NCBI RefSeq assembly: GCF_000221045.1
Contig: NC_015856.1
Location: 2,412,986-2,476,985 of the forward strand
DNA: 64,000 bases
DNA from: Collimonas fungivorans Ter331
GTDB lineage: Bacteria > Pseudomonadota > Gammaproteobacteria > Burkholderiales > Burkholderiaceae_D
Direction of reading: 5' to 3'
Of this stretch, positions 25,517 through 33,391 are shown piece by piece. The position numbers and the translations under genes are program-made. Positions within the stretch are counted from its first letter, which is position 1; each line of letters opens with the position of its first letter. Below the pieces are notes generated by a model, which searched no databases, was not told the origin of the DNA, and was given only the letters and a program-made list of their open reading frames with translations.

Positions 25517-25545
25517 AATATACAAAATTTTGTATTGATTGTCAA
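25517..25545 (-). promoter_or_regulatory. Toxin-antitoxin promoter with embedded operator
   Basis: On the minus strand TTGACA (plus 25540-25545) is separated by exactly 17 bases from TATATT (plus 25517-25522). A perfect 16-bp palindrome ATACAAAATTTTGTAT (25520-25535) covers the spacer and the -10, the expected place for HigA autorepression. Confidence 0.75.
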
Positions 25546-25608
25546 ATGTATCTGGTCATGGTCGGAAATGCACCTCCGGCTTGAACGGTCGAGCAAAAGT
25601 CATTGATG

Positions 25609-26391
25609 TCAAACCCACATCATCAAGGTATTCGCCGTAGCCTGCAACGCCGGCAGGCAGCGCGCCGTGGCTTCGGCCTTCGAAGAACTTGAGATCATCA
25701 TCGACACGCTCAGGGCGCCGATCAGGGCGCCGCGGCGGCTCTTGATCGGCACCGAGATGCCGCGCAGCCCGATTTCATACTGGTTTTCGGTGACGCCGAA
25801 ACCGTCTTCGCGGATCGCGATCAGTTCCTGGAACAGCTGTTCCTTGTCGACTACGGTCAGGTGGGTGTAGGCGATCAGTTCGATCCGCTCCAGGTAGGCG
25901 CGCAAGTCGGCGTCCGGCATTGCCGACAGCAGCACCCGGCCGGCGGTGGAGGTGTAGGCCGGCAGCCGTGTGCCGGGTTCGAAACCGGTAGTCAGCAGCC
26001 GTGGCGCATTGACACGGCTGACGTAGACCACATCGTCGCCTTCCAGCACCGAATAATTGGTCGATTCCTGCAGCTGCAAGGTAAGCCGCTGCAGGAAAGG
26101 CACGATAGCGCGCGGCAGCCGCGCCGAATCGAGGTAGGAGCGCCCCAGGTTGAGCACCTTGGGCGTGAGCCAGAAGCTGCGGCCGTCGGTTGCCGCCAGG
26201 CCGATATGCACCAGCGTCAGCAGGTAACGGCGCGCCGCGCTGCGGCTCAGTGCGACTTTTTCCGCCAGTTCGCTTGCGGTCAGGCGCACGGTATCGTCGT
26301 TGAAAGCGGTAATCACGTCGATGCCCTTGATCAGGCCATCGATCAGGTCGCGCTTGGCGACTTCCATTTCCACCAGTTCCGGTTTCTTCAT
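25609..26391 (-). CDS. IclR family regulator, probable quinate/shikimate operon regulator
   Basis: 260 residues from the ATG at 26391 (TGGAG nine bases upstream); the 41-codon extension upstream runs through a palindrome and is unlikely. It has the same domain plan as the IclR protein at 24075 and clear similarity (LTPKVLNLGRSYLDSARLPR, EPGTRLPAYTSTAGRVLLSA). It is divergent from the HPPD-like/dehydroshikimate dehydratase operon. A perfect inverted repeat lies in the gap, so it is inferred to regulate that operon. Ligand probably protocatechuate, quinate or a related acid. Confidence 0.87.
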   Translation of the reverse strand: MKKPELVEMEVAKRDLIDGLIKGIDVITAFNDDTVRLTASELAEKVALSRSAARRYLLTLVHIGLAATDGRSFWLTPKVLNLGRSYLDSARLPRAIVPFLQRLTLQLQESTNYSVLEGDDVVYVSRVNAPRLLTTGFEPGTRLPAYTSTAGRVLLSAMPDADLRAYLERIELIAYTHLTVVDKEQLFQELIAIREDGFGVTENQYEIGLRGISVPIKSRRGALIGALSVSMMISSSSKAEATARCLPALQATANTLMMWV

Positions 26392-26412
26392 TCCAAATAA
26401 CTCCAAAAATGC

Positions 26413-26443
26413 GCGCCAATCGCTCAATCTGCGCGATTGGCGC
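26413..26443. promoter_or_regulatory. Perfect inverted repeat, likely IclR operator
   Basis: Arms GCGCCAATCG (26413-26422) and CGATTGGCGC (26434-26443) with an 11-base spacer, in the divergent gap between the IclR gene and the quinate/shikimate operon. The position fits control of both directions. Confidence 0.65.
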
Positions 26444-26522
26444 AGTATTGCACGTTTTTGAGGCTGTTTTTCTCGAAATGCTCTTCCTATACTTGGCCTG
26501 ACTACTTCAGCCAAGGATCAGC

Positions 26523-27422
26523 ATGACTGCGCAAGAACACAATCCGGAACCGAATAATCCGCTCGGCATAGACGGCATCGAATTCATCGAATATGCCAGC
26601 GCCCAGCCGCTGGCGCTGGGCGCCTTGCTGGAGCAGATGGGATTCGTGCCGACCGCCCGCCATCGTTCGCGCGAAGTGACCCTGTACCGCCAGGGCACGA
26701 TGAACGTAATCGTCAATGCCGATCCATCCTCGCTGCCGCAGGCCGACGGTGAACCGCAAGCGACAGTGATCAGCGCGATGGCATTGCGCGTGCGCGACGC
26801 CGACGCCGCCTATCGCCACGCGATCGAGATGGGCGCCTGGGCGATCCAGACCAGGGCCGGCGTGATGGAACTGAATATCCCGGGCGTGCACGGCGTCGGC
26901 GATTCGATCCTGTATTTCGTCGACCGCTTCCGCGATTTTTCCATCTACGACGTCGACTTCAAGCCGATCCTCAATGCGCCCGCCAATCCACCGGCGCTGG
27001 CGGGCATGCATTTCTTTGGCGTGGTGCAGACCATAGGCCGCGACCGCTCGCCGGAATGGATAGATTTTTACCAGCAGCTGATGGATTTCCGGCCGCTGCC
27101 GCAAGGCCGCTATTTTGGCGTCTTGCCGAAAGGCGTCTTGCTGGAAAGCCCTTGCCACAGCTTTTACCTGCAGTTGGTGGAGCCGCCCGAGGGCGCCGCC
27201 GGCCTGCAATGGGATGAGCAGCTGGTGCGGGTCGGCCTCGGTGCGCCGGACGTGCTGGAGGCGGTGCGGCAGCTCAAGCAGAGGGGCATCGTGTTCATCG
27301 ACCGCGAACCGGCGCAGGCAAGCGAAAAGGGCGCTTTGACGCAACTCTATAAAAGCGGGATCAGCTTCGAGCTGGTAGTCAGCCAGCGGGATGCCAGCCG
27401 CCGGGAGCCGCAACATGCTTGA
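26523..27422 (+). CDS. HPPD-like (VOC superfamily) protein, split partner of dehydroshikimate dehydratase
   Basis: 299 residues with the two-barrel layout of 4-hydroxyphenylpyruvate dioxygenase: GIDGIEFIEY, LLEQMGFVPTARHRSREVTL, ISAMALRVRDADAAYRHA, then the second domain from LAGMHFFGVVQTI to GISFELVVS. A first ligand-like His and a last Glu are visible, but the middle metal His (normally QH-[IV]AL) reads QLVRVGLGAPDV, so metal binding is doubtful. In Pseudomonas QuiC1 a similar domain is fused behind the 3-dehydroshikimate dehydratase barrel; here the barrel is encoded separately two genes downstream. Likely an accessory subunit of that enzyme, not a tyrosine-pathway enzyme. Confidence 0.78.
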   Translation: MTAQEHNPEPNNPLGIDGIEFIEYASAQPLALGALLEQMGFVPTARHRSREVTLYRQGTMNVIVNADPSSLPQADGEPQATVISAMALRVRDADAAYRHAIEMGAWAIQTRAGVMELNIPGVHGVGDSILYFVDRFRDFSIYDVDFKPILNAPANPPALAGMHFFGVVQTIGRDRSPEWIDFYQQLMDFRPLPQGRYFGVLPKGVLLESPCHSFYLQLVEPPEGAAGLQWDEQLVRVGLGAPDVLEAVRQLKQRGIVFIDREPAQASEKGALTQLYKSGISFELVVSQRDASRREPQHA

Positions 27423-28260
27423 GATTTCCGGCAGCACCCGCATTTTCCCGGTGATCGGCTGGCCGGTCGAGCAAGTCAAGGCGCCAGCCCTGTTCAACGC
27501 CTACTTCAAGCGCCACGGCATCGATGCTCGCGTCATCCCGCTCAAGATCGCGCCGTCCGGCTACCTCTCGGCAGTGCGCATGCTGATGGCGGCAGAAAAC
27601 GTCGGCGGTATCCTGGTGTCGATCCCGCACAAGCCGCTGAGCGTCGACGCGGTAGACCGGCCGACGCCGCGCGCAGTGCTGGCCGGCGCCTGCAACGCCA
27701 TCTATAAAAGCGCGGATGGACAACTGGTCGGCGACCTGATCGACGGCGAAGGTTTCATCCGCGCCTTCGACCGCACCTGCGGCGATACGCGCTTCGACTG
27801 GCAACGGGCCAAGGCGCTGGTGGTCGGCAGCGGCGGCGTCGGCTGCGCTGTGGCGGCAGCGCTGGCGGCGCGCGGCATCGGCCATGTCGCCATTTACGAT
27901 ACGCGGCGCGAGCAGGCCGAAGCGCTGCGGCAGCGCCTGCAGGACATGTTCACAGAAACCGAAGTGGTGATCGGTGCGCCGTCCGCGGCGGGATACGACC
28001 TGGTAGTCAATTCGACGCCGCTTGGCATGGGCCCGGACGATCCGCTGCCGCTCGACCTGGACGGCATTGCGCCATCCTGCATCGTCGCCGACTGCGGCAT
28101 GAAGATAGAAATGACCCGGCTGCTGCTGCAAGCGCAGCGCCATGGCTGCCGCATCCAGAAGGGGCGCGAAATGATGATCGAGCAGGCGCCGCTATACCTG
28201 GAACTGTTCGGCTGGCCGGGCGTGTCTTCGGATGCGTTCCGGGTTCTGGAGGCGATATGA
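27415..28260 (+). CDS. Shikimate/quinate dehydrogenase (AroE family)
   Basis: 281 residues from the ATG at 27415, which has GGGAG seven bases upstream and overlaps the previous stop by 8 bases. Substrate-domain motif GGILVSIPHK includes the catalytic lysine, and DLIDGEGF holds the partner aspartate. The Rossmann loop is VVGSGGVGCAVAAAL. NSTPLGMG is typical. The biosynthetic AroE usually has NVTxPHK and NTDG; the divergence and the catabolic neighbours suggest oxidation of quinate or shikimate towards 3-dehydroshikimate. Confidence 0.88.
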   Translation: MLEISGSTRIFPVIGWPVEQVKAPALFNAYFKRHGIDARVIPLKIAPSGYLSAVRMLMAAENVGGILVSIPHKPLSVDAVDRPTPRAVLAGACNAIYKSADGQLVGDLIDGEGFIRAFDRTCGDTRFDWQRAKALVVGSGGVGCAVAAALAARGIGHVAIYDTRREQAEALRQRLQDMFTETEVVIGAPSAAGYDLVVNSTPLGMGPDDPLPLDLDGIAPSCIVADCGMKIEMTRLLLQAQRHGCRIQKGREMMIEQAPLYLELFGWPGVSSDAFRVLEAI

Positions 28261-29144
28261 ACCTGAGCAATTTCGGCATGGACAGCATCACCCTGGCCGG
28301 GCCGCTGGAATCGAAACTGAGCGCCTCCAAGGCTGCGGGATTTTCGCAGATCATGTTGTGGGCCAAGGACCTGGCCGGCCATCCCGGCGGCCTGGAGCAG
28401 GCGGTGCGGCTGGTCAAGGCCAGCGGCGTCCGCGTCACCGGAATCCAGGTCATGCGCGATTTCGAGGGTTTGTCCGGCGCCTTGCATGAATACAAGCTGG
28501 ACATCGCCAAGAACATGCTGCAGGTGTGCCAGGCAGTCGGCGCGCCGCTGCTGATGGTCTGCTCCAGCACTTCCAGCCACGCCAGCGGCGAACTGCCGCT
28601 GATCGCGCGCCACCTGGCCAAGCTGGCGACGCTGGCGGTGCCGCTCGGCGTGCGCGTCGGCTATGAAGCGTTGTCCTGGGGCCGCCACGTCAATCAGTAT
28701 GCGCAGTCGTGGGAAGCAGTGGAACTGGCCGACCACGCCAACCTGGGCGTGGTGCTCGATTCTTTCCACATGCTCGCTAACCAGGCCGACCTCGATGGCT
28801 TGCAAGACATCCCCAGCGAAAAGATCGCGCTGGTGCAGCTGTCCGATTTCATGTGGCGCGACATCCGCAGCGCGGAAGAACGGCTGGAAACGGCGCGTCA
28901 CTTGCGCGTGTTTCCGGGCGAGGGCGCGCATTCGAAGGAATTGTCCGAGCTGCTGCGGCGGCTGGACCGGGGCGGTTATCGCGGCGACTACAGCTTCGAA
29001 GTGTTCAACGACGATTACCTGCAGCTGTCGCCCGACATCGTGGCCCGCCGCGCCCACCGCGCCGCCAAGTGGGTGACCGACCAGGTCCTGCGGCGCAGCC
29101 TGCAGGTGCGCCAGCCGAGCGCGGGACATCCGACCATGGCTTGA
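28257..29144 (+). CDS. quiC: 3-dehydroshikimate dehydratase (sugar phosphate isomerase/epimerase fold)
   Basis: 295 residues, AP-endonuclease-type TIM barrel. Metal-site residues are visible in VGYEALSWGRHVNQY (Glu, His), LGVVLDSFHM (Asp, His), VQLSDF and YSFEVFNDDY (Glu). It dehydrates 3-dehydroshikimate to protocatechuate, feeding the nearby pca operon. The C-terminal HPPD-like half of the fused QuiC1 form is lacking and is supplied as a separate gene in the same operon. Overlaps the AroE-family gene by 4 bases. Confidence 0.85.
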   Translation: MNLSNFGMDSITLAGPLESKLSASKAAGFSQIMLWAKDLAGHPGGLEQAVRLVKASGVRVTGIQVMRDFEGLSGALHEYKLDIAKNMLQVCQAVGAPLLMVCSSTSSHASGELPLIARHLAKLATLAVPLGVRVGYEALSWGRHVNQYAQSWEAVELADHANLGVVLDSFHMLANQADLDGLQDIPSEKIALVQLSDFMWRDIRSAEERLETARHLRVFPGEGAHSKELSELLRRLDRGGYRGDYSFEVFNDDYLQLSPDIVARRAHRAAKWVTDQVLRRSLQVRQPSAGHPTMA

Positions 29145-29209
29145 GCGCCTGCCCTATATAAAACACCAGCTGCAAACAATAAAAAACGCAGCGTCACCAA
29201 GGAGACAGC

Positions 29210-29311
29210 ATGACCCATCGCCCGAAATCCGTCCTGGCGCCGAACCGCCCGGACCTGCATTTTTTCCCTGTCTCGAACTTCCATGCGCCGGCGGCCATCG
29301 CCGTGCCATAG
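29210..29311 (+). CDS. Candidate small ORF, 33 residues
   Basis: An ATG preceded by AAGGAGACAGC, a near-ideal ribosome site, opens a 33-residue frame (MTHRPKSVLAPNRPDLHFF...) ending at TAG. No signal peptide, helix or known family. It sits in the 234-base gap between the dehydratase and porin genes. It may be a leader ORF, a remnant of a larger gene or a real small protein; the only evidence is the ribosome site. Confidence 0.35.
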   Translation: MTHRPKSVLAPNRPDLHFFPVSNFHAPAAIAVP

Positions 29312-29378
29312 GAAACAGTTGTCCCACCGGGCTCTCAGGCCCGTGCAATTCATCATAAAAAAACCAAATGGAGATGTC

Positions 29379-30500
29379 ATGAAGAAGAAATTCGTCGCGG
29401 CCTGCAGCCTCGCCGGCTGTTCGGTGCTGGCGCAGGCTGAACCAAACCTCACCCTGTACGGCGACCTGGACCAGTACCTTGGGTACATCCACAGCAGCAG
29501 CGGCAAAAGCGTCACCGGCCTGAACGACGGCGCCATCCTGCGCAGCCGGCTCGGCTTGCGCGGCGTGGAAGAGCTGGGCGGCGGCTACCAGACCCGGTTC
29601 ACGCTGGAACAAGGCTTGAACGCCAACACCGGCGGCGCGGCCGATTCCAGCCGCCTGTTCGACCGCCAGGCATGGGTGGGCATGAATACGCCGGCAGGCG
29701 AGTTCCGCGTCGGCCGCCAGAACAGCATCGTGTTCTTCATCGGCGGCGCCATCGACTACACCGAACGCACTACCTACGGCTCGGTCATCAATACCTTCGG
29801 CGTACCGTCACGCTACGACAACGATATCTCGTACAAATCGCCGCGCGTGGCCGGCTTCCAGTTCGACGCCCATTACGCGCTGACCGAAACCGCAGGCGAA
29901 AGCGTAGGCGCGCGCGGCGTATACCAGCTCGGGCTGGACTATAGCAAAGGACCATACCGCGCCGGCTACGCCGGATTGTGGGCCAAGCCGGCGGCGAACG
30001 CGCAGTTTTCGGAGAAGGTGGTTTATCACAACCTGTACGCCAATTACGACTACGGCAAGGGCAAGCTGTATTTCGCTTATGTACGCAGCAACAACGTCAC
30101 AAGCAATGCCAGCGGCAATACCGCTGCGGCCATCCTGAATAACGTCAGTATTCCCGGCAATGCCTTCACCGGCGCCAATGCGGATGTGCAACGCATGTAC
30201 AACATCTTCCAGGTTTCGGCCGATTATCGCCTCAGCCCGCAATGGCGGATCGGCGCCTTGTATGGCGTGATGCAGGATACGTCGCAGCGGGATTCAGGCG
30301 CGCAGGGCGGCAACCTTGGGACTTACTACGATTTATCCAAACGGACCACGCTGTACGGTTTCGCCAGCTACATGAAGAACGACGCCAACGCAGGCTTCCG
30401 TTTCAGCGGTTCGGCCGGTCCCACCGCCAACCTGGCCGGAGCGGATATCAACGGTAAGAGCCTGGCCGGTTTGCAAGCCGGCATCTTGCACCGGTTTTAA
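29379..30500 (+). CDS. Outer-membrane porin (Burkholderiales general porin type)
   Basis: 373 residues from the ATG at 29379 (GGAG upstream). Signal peptide MKKKFVAACSLAGCSVLAQA, then NLTLYGDLDQYLGY, the standard first strand. Further porin hallmarks are RLGLRGVEELGGGYQTRF, FDRQAWVGMNTPAGEFRVGR and the C-terminal strand ending in LQAGILHRF with a terminal Phe. A 16-stranded trimeric porin is expected. Its place between dehydratase and transporter genes suggests a role in quinate/shikimate uptake across the outer membrane. Confidence 0.93.
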   Translation: MKKKFVAACSLAGCSVLAQAEPNLTLYGDLDQYLGYIHSSSGKSVTGLNDGAILRSRLGLRGVEELGGGYQTRFTLEQGLNANTGGAADSSRLFDRQAWVGMNTPAGEFRVGRQNSIVFFIGGAIDYTERTTYGSVINTFGVPSRYDNDISYKSPRVAGFQFDAHYALTETAGESVGARGVYQLGLDYSKGPYRAGYAGLWAKPAANAQFSEKVVYHNLYANYDYGKGKLYFAYVRSNNVTSNASGNTAAAILNNVSIPGNAFTGANADVQRMYNIFQVSADYRLSPQWRIGALYGVMQDTSQRDSGAQGGNLGTYYDLSKRTTLYGFASYMKNDANAGFRFSGSAGPTANLAGADINGKSLAGLQAGILHRF

Positions 30501-30579
30501 ACGCACCGTTTCCACATTATCATGGAGGGGATCCGTTCTCTTCGTGCAAAAAATACACCTATAGATCACCGAGGACGTC

Positions 30580-31932
30580 ATGTCTATATCTACAGCAACG
30601 CAACAAGTCAAGGCGCCGGCCGCCGCCGCAGCACAGAAAACTGCACTGCACACAGCTACCCGTTCGCCGCGCAAGGCCGCGCTCGCCAGCTGGATCGGCA
30701 GCGCTGTCGAATATTACGATTTTTTCATCTACGGCACCGCCGCGGCGCTGGTGTTCGGCAAGATATTTTTCCCCTCGGTCGATCCCATAGCCGGCACCGT
30801 GGCGGCGTTCGCCACTTTCGGCGTCGGTTATGTGACACGGCCGATAGGGGCGGTGCTGCTGGGCCATATCGGCGACCGGTACGGGCGCAAGAAAGTGCTC
30901 ACGTTCACCTTGCTGCTGATGGGAATCTCCACTTTCCTGGTCGGCCTGCTGCCGACCTATGGACAAGTCGGCATCAGCGCGCCGGTCATGCTGGTGGTGC
31001 TGCGCATGCTGCAAGGGGTGTCGGCGGCAGGCGAGCAGGCCGGCGCCAATTCGATGACGCTGGAGCATGCGCCGCCGCATCGGCGCGCCTTTTTCACCAG
31101 CTTCACCCTGAGCGGTACCCAGGCCGGCCTGATCCTGGCGACCCTGGTGTTCCTGCCGATCTCGGCGCTGCCGGAAGAACAGCTGTTGTCCTGGGGCTGG
31201 CGCGTTCCGTTTTTCCTGAGCGCGATCGTGGTGCTGGTGGGCATCTGGGTGCGCCGCACCTTGCCCGAGACGCCCGCCTTCGAACAGGAAAAATCGCACA
31301 AGCAAACCAGGCTGCCGCTGGCGGTGCTGCTGCGCGAACACAAGAAAAGCCTGGCGCGTGTCATCTTTGCGGCCCAGATCTCGGTGGTGAGCACCATCTT
31401 CAGCGTGTTCACGCTGTCCTATGCAGTCAACACCATGCACATCGCCCGCGCTACCATGCTGACCGTGCTGATCCTGGCGAATGTCGTCGCCTTGGCCGCG
31501 ATCCCGGCGTTCGCCGCCTTGTCGGACCGCATCGGCCGCAAACCGGTGTTCATCTTCGGCGCGCTGGGCTCGGCATGCCTGATCTGGCCTTACCTGTGGT
31601 GCATCAGCCAGGCCAATATCCCGCTCATCTTCGTGTTCGGCCTGCTGTTGTCCGGTGTTGTGTATAGTGCGGCGAACGGCGTCTGGCCATCCCTGTACGG
31701 TGAAATGTTCGATACCCGGGTGCGCTTGTCCGGCATGGCGATCGGCACCCAGATCGGTTTTGCCCTGGGCGGTTTTGCGCCGACCATCAGCGCGGCTATC
31801 CTGAAGCCGGGCGCTGACGGCTGGATGCCGGTGGCGGTATTCGTCAGCGTTACCGCGCTGATCGCCGCCATCTCGGCGGCTACCGCGCGCGAGACTTATC
31901 GCACGCCCATGCAAGAGCTGGGCAGAGCCTAG
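30580..31932 (+). CDS. MFS transporter, metabolite:H+ symporter (MHS) type, copy 1
   Basis: 450 residues, 12 membrane helices. MHS marks are present: SAVEYYDFFIYGTAAALVF, GHIGDRYGRKKVLTFTLLLM, RMLQGVSAAGEQAG and SWGWRVPFFLSAIV. This group contains ShiA (shikimate), KgtP and ProP. Given the upstream quinate/shikimate enzymes, shikimate, quinate or protocatechuate is the likely cargo. It lies 80 bases after the porin and 31 bases before a paralog, so it belongs to the same transcription unit. Confidence 0.9.
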   Translation: MSISTATQQVKAPAAAAAQKTALHTATRSPRKAALASWIGSAVEYYDFFIYGTAAALVFGKIFFPSVDPIAGTVAAFATFGVGYVTRPIGAVLLGHIGDRYGRKKVLTFTLLLMGISTFLVGLLPTYGQVGISAPVMLVVLRMLQGVSAAGEQAGANSMTLEHAPPHRRAFFTSFTLSGTQAGLILATLVFLPISALPEEQLLSWGWRVPFFLSAIVVLVGIWVRRTLPETPAFEQEKSHKQTRLPLAVLLREHKKSLARVIFAAQISVVSTIFSVFTLSYAVNTMHIARATMLTVLILANVVALAAIPAFAALSDRIGRKPVFIFGALGSACLIWPYLWCISQANIPLIFVFGLLLSGVVYSAANGVWPSLYGEMFDTRVRLSGMAIGTQIGFALGGFAPTISAAILKPGADGWMPVAVFVSVTALIAAISAATARETYRTPMQELGRA

Positions 31933-31963
31933 GCGGCGCGAATTGAATCATCCGGAGACGATA

Positions 31964-33319
31964 ATGAAGACAAAAATCCTTGCAACTGGAAACATCTCGG
32001 CAGGCCGCAGGGCGCGCAAAGCGGCGCTCGGCAGTTTTGTCGGCGCGGTGGTCGACTGGTATGACTTCCTGTTGTATGGCATCACCGCGGCCCTGGTGTT
32101 CAATACCCAGTTCTTTCCCAATGTCAGTCCGACCATCGGCACGCTGGCGGCTTTCGCCACGTTCGGCGTGGGTTTCCTGTTCCGGCCGCTGGGCGGCATC
32201 GTGTTCGGCCATTTCGGCGACCGGCTAGGCAGGAAGCGCATGCTGGTGATCACTGTGATGGTGATGGGCGTTTCCACGGCGCTGATCGGCCTGTTGCCGA
32301 CGTACGCCAGCATTGGCTGGTACGCGCCGTTGGCGCTGGTGCTGCTGCGCGCCTTGCAGGGTTTTGCAGTCGGCGGCGAATGGGGCGGGGCCGCGCTGAT
32401 GGCGGTCGAAAGCGCGCCGGAAGGAAAAAAAGCCTTCTACAGCAGCGGCGTACAAGTCGGTTACGGCGTCGGCCTGGTGCTGGCGACCGGCATCGTGTCG
32501 ATCCTCACCCATACGCTGAGCAACGATGCCTTCATGTCCTGGGGCTGGCGCGTCCCTTTCCTGGTCAGCATCGTGCTGGTGCTGGTGGCGGCGTGGATAC
32601 GCTCGACCATGGAAGAGTCCCAGGAATTCGTCGCCAAGGTCGGCAGCGAGCACAAGGTGAAAGTCCCGCTGCTGGCGGCGTTGCGCAACCATCCCGAGAG
32701 TTTCCTGCTGATCATTGCATTGCGCATGGCGGAGATGTTCACGATGTACATCGTCACCGCATTTGCCCTGGCTTATTCAACCAAGAACCTTGGCATGTCG
32801 CGCGACCTGTTCCTGAACATCAGCCTGCTGGTCGGCGCCGTGAGCTGCGTGACGATCCCGGCTTTCGCGATGCTGGCGGACCGGATCGGGCTGAAGCGCG
32901 TGTATGTGACCGGAGCGGTGATAGGACTGCTGTCCGCAGTGCCGTTTTTCCTCGCCATGGAAGCCCGCTCGGTCGCCTGGATCGTGATCTTCTCGGTGCT
33001 GCTGGCCAATATCGCACACGACATGGTGGTCAGCGTGCAGCAACCGCTGTTTACCGAATTTTTCGGGGCGGAATACCGCTACAGCGGCGCCGGCGTCGGC
33101 TACCAGTTCGCCAGCGTGGTCTGCGGCGGGTTTACGCCGTTCATCGCAACCGCCTTGCTGGGCGTTGACGGCAGCTGGCATGCCGTGGCGGCCTATCTCG
33201 CCGGCGGCTGCCTGCTGTCGGTGATTGTCTCGGCGCGCATGAAAATGGGCAAACCCGCGGCGCAGCCGAGCGCGACGCCATCTTATCCGCAGTCCACGAG
33301 TTCGACGCTGGTGATTTGA
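31964..33319 (+). CDS. MFS transporter, MHS type, copy 2
   Basis: 451 residues from the ATG at 31964 (GGAG six bases upstream; the ORF extends 7 codons further). It shares with copy 1 VVDWYDFLLYGITAALVFN, GHFGDRLGRKRMLVITVMVM, RALQGFAVGGEWGGAALM and SWGWRVPFLVSIVL. Copy 2 keeps the EWGGA motif typical of aromatic-acid/shikimate MHS carriers, whereas copy 1 has EQAGAN there. The two probably differ in substrate (for example quinate and shikimate). Last gene of the operon. Confidence 0.9.
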   Translation: MKTKILATGNISAGRRARKAALGSFVGAVVDWYDFLLYGITAALVFNTQFFPNVSPTIGTLAAFATFGVGFLFRPLGGIVFGHFGDRLGRKRMLVITVMVMGVSTALIGLLPTYASIGWYAPLALVLLRALQGFAVGGEWGGAALMAVESAPEGKKAFYSSGVQVGYGVGLVLATGIVSILTHTLSNDAFMSWGWRVPFLVSIVLVLVAAWIRSTMEESQEFVAKVGSEHKVKVPLLAALRNHPESFLLIIALRMAEMFTMYIVTAFALAYSTKNLGMSRDLFLNISLLVGAVSCVTIPAFAMLADRIGLKRVYVTGAVIGLLSAVPFFLAMEARSVAWIVIFSVLLANIAHDMVVSVQQPLFTEFFGAEYRYSGAGVGYQFASVVCGGFTPFIATALLGVDGSWHAVAAYLAGGCLLSVIVSARMKMGKPAAQPSATPSYPQSTSSTLVI

Positions 33320-33391
33320 TTCTCTGGAGCCGGCTGTTTGGGGCGTTTCCGGATGGAGATTGCCACCACGAAGGTCTGGTCGGCAAAAAAA

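Noticed and set aside
27894-29129. 411-codon open frame on the minus strand
   Set aside because: Shadow of the AroE-family and dehydratase genes; composition typical of GC-rich antisense frames.
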